NCBI GenBank assembly: GCA_003266075.1
Contig: MUZZ01000157.1
Coordinates: forward strand, 27,865-35,459
Source: Methanosphaera sp. rholeuAM74
GTDB taxonomy: Archaea; Methanobacteriota; Methanobacteria; Methanobacteriales; Methanobacteriaceae
Direction: 5' to 3'
DNA length: 7,595 nucleotides
Below the pieces are notes generated by a model. It did not search any database. It saw only the letters and a list, made by a program, of their open reading frames with translations, and was not told where the DNA came from. Both the position numbers and the translations under genes were made by a program. Positions 6,392-7,595 of this stretch are shown piece after piece (the first letter of the stretch is position 1; each line of letters opens with the position of its first letter).

Positions 6392-7260
6392 ATAGTATCC
6401 TCTCTTAGTTTTTTTCCAATACTCTGTGCTGTGCTTATTGCATCAGTCTTCATGCACCTTTTGTGTATGTCTGCTAGTAGTTTGCCCTCAGGACTTAAGA
6501 GTTTACAGTTGATGGTTATTTCATCTTTATCCACTCTTGAGTATATCCCTACTGGCCACTGGCATCCTACCCCTAAACTTTCAAGTATAGCCTTCTCACA
6601 TAATGCTTCACATCTAGTGTCTTCATGGTTCAGTTTACTAATCTCATCATAGTACTGGGAGTCTTTATGTGTCATGACAGCTAATGCACCTTGTCCTGCT
6701 GGTGGTACAATGTAATCCTCATCAAAGACCTCTTTCACGTGTTCGTTCAAGCCCAACCTGTTAATACCTGCTAGTGCCATTATCGTCGCATCACACTCTC
6801 CTTCTTCTACTTTGCGTATACGTGTCTCCACGTTTCCCCTAAGTGGTGTGGTTTCAACGTTCTTGTTATGTAGTTTACAGAAGGCTTCTCTTCTCACACT
6901 ACTAGTACCTAGAGTAGCATTCTCTGGCAGTTCATCCCATGAATACTTGGATATCAATACCTCATTTATGGCTTCTCTTTCCGGTATTGCTGTAATACTT
7001 AGTTGGTTGTTTAGTTCACTAGGTAAGTCTTTAAAACTGTGAACAGCAAAGTCAATTGTTCCATCAATCAGGGCTTGATCCAATTCCTTTGTGAATATCC
7101 CCTTTGCATCTATATTATATAATTGTGAGTTTGTAATTTTATCTCCTGTTGTTTTTATAATCTTTGTTTCGATTTTTTCTCCAGTCATTTCTTCTAATTG
7201 TCTAACAACAGTCTGAGTTTGGGTGGTAGCTAATTGACTACCTCTAGTACCTACTATCAA
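6388..7260 (-). CDS. hemC: Hydroxymethylbilane synthase (porphobilinogen deaminase)
   Basis: This enzyme polymerises four porphobilinogen molecules into hydroxymethylbilane, leading through uroporphyrinogen III to F430, corrinoids and siroheme in methanogens. The 290 residues show GTRGSQLA at 4-11, KGIFTKELDQAL at 53-64 and DFAVHSFKDLP at 70-80, with D78 as the likely catalytic aspartate. GTSSVRRE at 118-125, LRGNVETR at 140-147 and PPAGQGAL at 186-193 follow. GVGCQWPVG at 230-238 contains C233, the expected dipyrromethane attachment site. TTG at 7260 is the start: an in-frame TAA lies one codon upstream and the next residues already form the conserved N-terminus. The upstream site is a run of seven G, 8 nt away, rather than GGAGG. 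It appears to be first in its transcription unit. Confidence 0.95.
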   Translation of the reverse strand: MIVGTRGSQLATTQTQTVVRQLEEMTGEKIETKIIKTTGDKITNSQLYNIDAKGIFTKELDQALIDGTIDFAVHSFKDLPSELNNQLSITAIPEREAINEVLISKYSWDELPENATLGTSSVRREAFCKLHNKNVETTPLRGNVETRIRKVEEGECDATIMALAGINRLGLNEHVKEVFDEDYIVPPAGQGALAVMTHKDSQYYDEISKLNHEDTRCEALCEKAILESLGVGCQWPVGIYSRVDKDEITINCKLLSPEGKLLADIHKRCMKTDAISTAQSIGKKLREDTI

Positions 7261-7268
7261 GGATTAAA

Positions 7269-7275
7269 CCCCCCC
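7269..7275 (-). promoter_or_regulatory. G7 tract in the Shine-Dalgarno position of hemC
   Basis: Seven G on the minus strand lie 8 nt before the TTG start of hemC. The spacing suits a ribosome-binding site, but the run pairs imperfectly with an anti-Shine-Dalgarno sequence that includes CCUCC. It may be a weak site. Confidence 0.45.
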
Positions 7276-7394
7276 ATTACTATCAACATAATCTGTGATA
7301 TTATAGTCATCACTTATAATTCAACTCTTTATAATTATATGTTTATCATAATTAATATAGTTTGTAAATAATCAATGTTTGCATTTAATGTCTT

Positions 7395-7419
7395 ATTTAA
7401 TCTTTATCGTGGATTAAAT
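7395..7419. repeat. 8-bp inverted repeat, 9-nt loop
   Basis: ATTTAATC at 7395-7402 pairs exactly with GATTAAAT at 7412-7419. It is the first of three inverted repeats in a 71-nt stretch. It could be a hairpin or a palindromic operator upstream of hemC. The AT-rich arms reduce its significance. Confidence 0.4.
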
Positions 7420-7423
7420 CTGA

Positions 7424-7438
7424 ATTTTATCCTAAAAT
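7424..7438. repeat. 6-bp inverted repeat, 3-nt loop
   Basis: ATTTTA at 7424-7429 pairs with TAAAAT at 7433-7438 around TCC. It is weak on its own, but it lies directly between two longer inverted repeats. Confidence 0.3.
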
Positions 7439-7443
7439 GAATA

Positions 7444-7465
7444 CCTCAACATCTACAGGTTGAGG
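7444..7465. repeat. 7-bp GC-containing hairpin, 8-nt loop
   Basis: CCTCAAC at 7444-7450 pairs exactly with GTTGAGG at 7459-7465, leaving the loop ATCTACAG. With four G:C pairs of seven it is the most stable hairpin I saw in intergenic DNA here. It may be a transcript 3' end structure, an operator, or the end of a decayed mobile element. Confidence 0.5.
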
Positions 7466-7595
7466 ATGGAAAGAAACTTCAGCAAAAAAGTACATATTCA
7501 CTTGCTAAAACATACTAAAAAATTCTCAAAATAAATCAACAGCTTCTTGTCATTGGATTATCATGTTGACTTTAGACAGACCTTTAGAAACAGTT

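Larger units (their letters stand above)
7261..7595. other. 335-nt gene-free stretch upstream of hemC
   Basis: This AT-rich DNA runs from the hemC start to the right edge. The part nearest hemC (7276-7390) has TATA-like runs such as TATAATTATA at 7330-7339, and probably holds the hemC promoter and leader. Three inverted repeats follow at 7395-7465. Beyond 7466 there are only very short open frames on both strands, broken by stops, none of which I can assign to a family. Confidence 0.5.

Noticed and set aside
7380..7470. Inverted repeats as a possible tRNA or CRISPR repeat
   Set aside because: There is no cloverleaf, no T-loop consensus and no repeated unit with spacers.
7550..7594. Minus-strand frame from the right edge (14 codons then TGA), possibly the end of another gene
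   Set aside because: It is too short to recognise and has no family match that I know; sequence beyond the edge is needed.

Overview
The window is AT-rich archaeal chromosomal DNA. Eight protein genes lie on the minus strand, so transcription runs from high to low coordinates, and no plus-strand gene can be supported. Archaeal origin is shown by topoisomerase VI subunit B, an archaeal translation factor aIF1A, a RIO1-type kinase, a Dim2/Pno1-like two-KH-domain protein, a GfcR-type HTH-phosphoribosyltransferase regulator, and Shine-Dalgarno sequences of the GGAGG/GGTGAT kind. The low GC content and the order aIF1A, RIO1, KH protein, Top6B (which I recall from Methanothermobacter and relatives) suggest Methanobacteriales, perhaps Methanosphaera or Methanobrevibacter. 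The genus is inference.

In order of transcription there are three groups. Group 1 (7260 to 4826) is hemC (porphobilinogen deaminase), a Gfo/Idh/MocA dehydrogenase overlapping it by ATGA, and a gfcR-like regulator 15 nt further on. Group 2 (4554 to 2441), after a 271-nt gap, is aIF1A, an ACR3/BASS-type membrane transporter 28 nt downstream, and a RIO1 kinase whose start overlaps the transporter gene by 17 nt. Group 3 (2199 to 1), after a 241-nt gap with a good TATA-like box, is the KH-domain ribosome-biogenesis protein and then, after a 419-nt gap, the N-terminal two thirds of Top6B, which runs off the left edge.

aIF1A, RIO1 and the KH protein are linked by function: start-site selection in translation and maturation of the small ribosomal subunit. 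Top6B is the ATPase subunit of the DNA-decatenating topoisomerase. HemC makes the tetrapyrrole precursor needed for F430, corrinoids and siroheme in a methanogen. The dehydrogenase is probably a sugar-nucleotide enzyme for surface or glycan sugars.

Most of the region is ordinary core genome. The points worth a second look are the transporter wedged tightly inside the translation operon, TTG starts on four of eight genes, an Asn/Gln-rich extension on aIF1A, G/C homopolymer tracts confined to intergenic DNA, and two gene-free stretches (1058-1476 and 7261-7595) that hold inverted repeats and no recognisable gene. I found no convincing undescribed multi-gene system.
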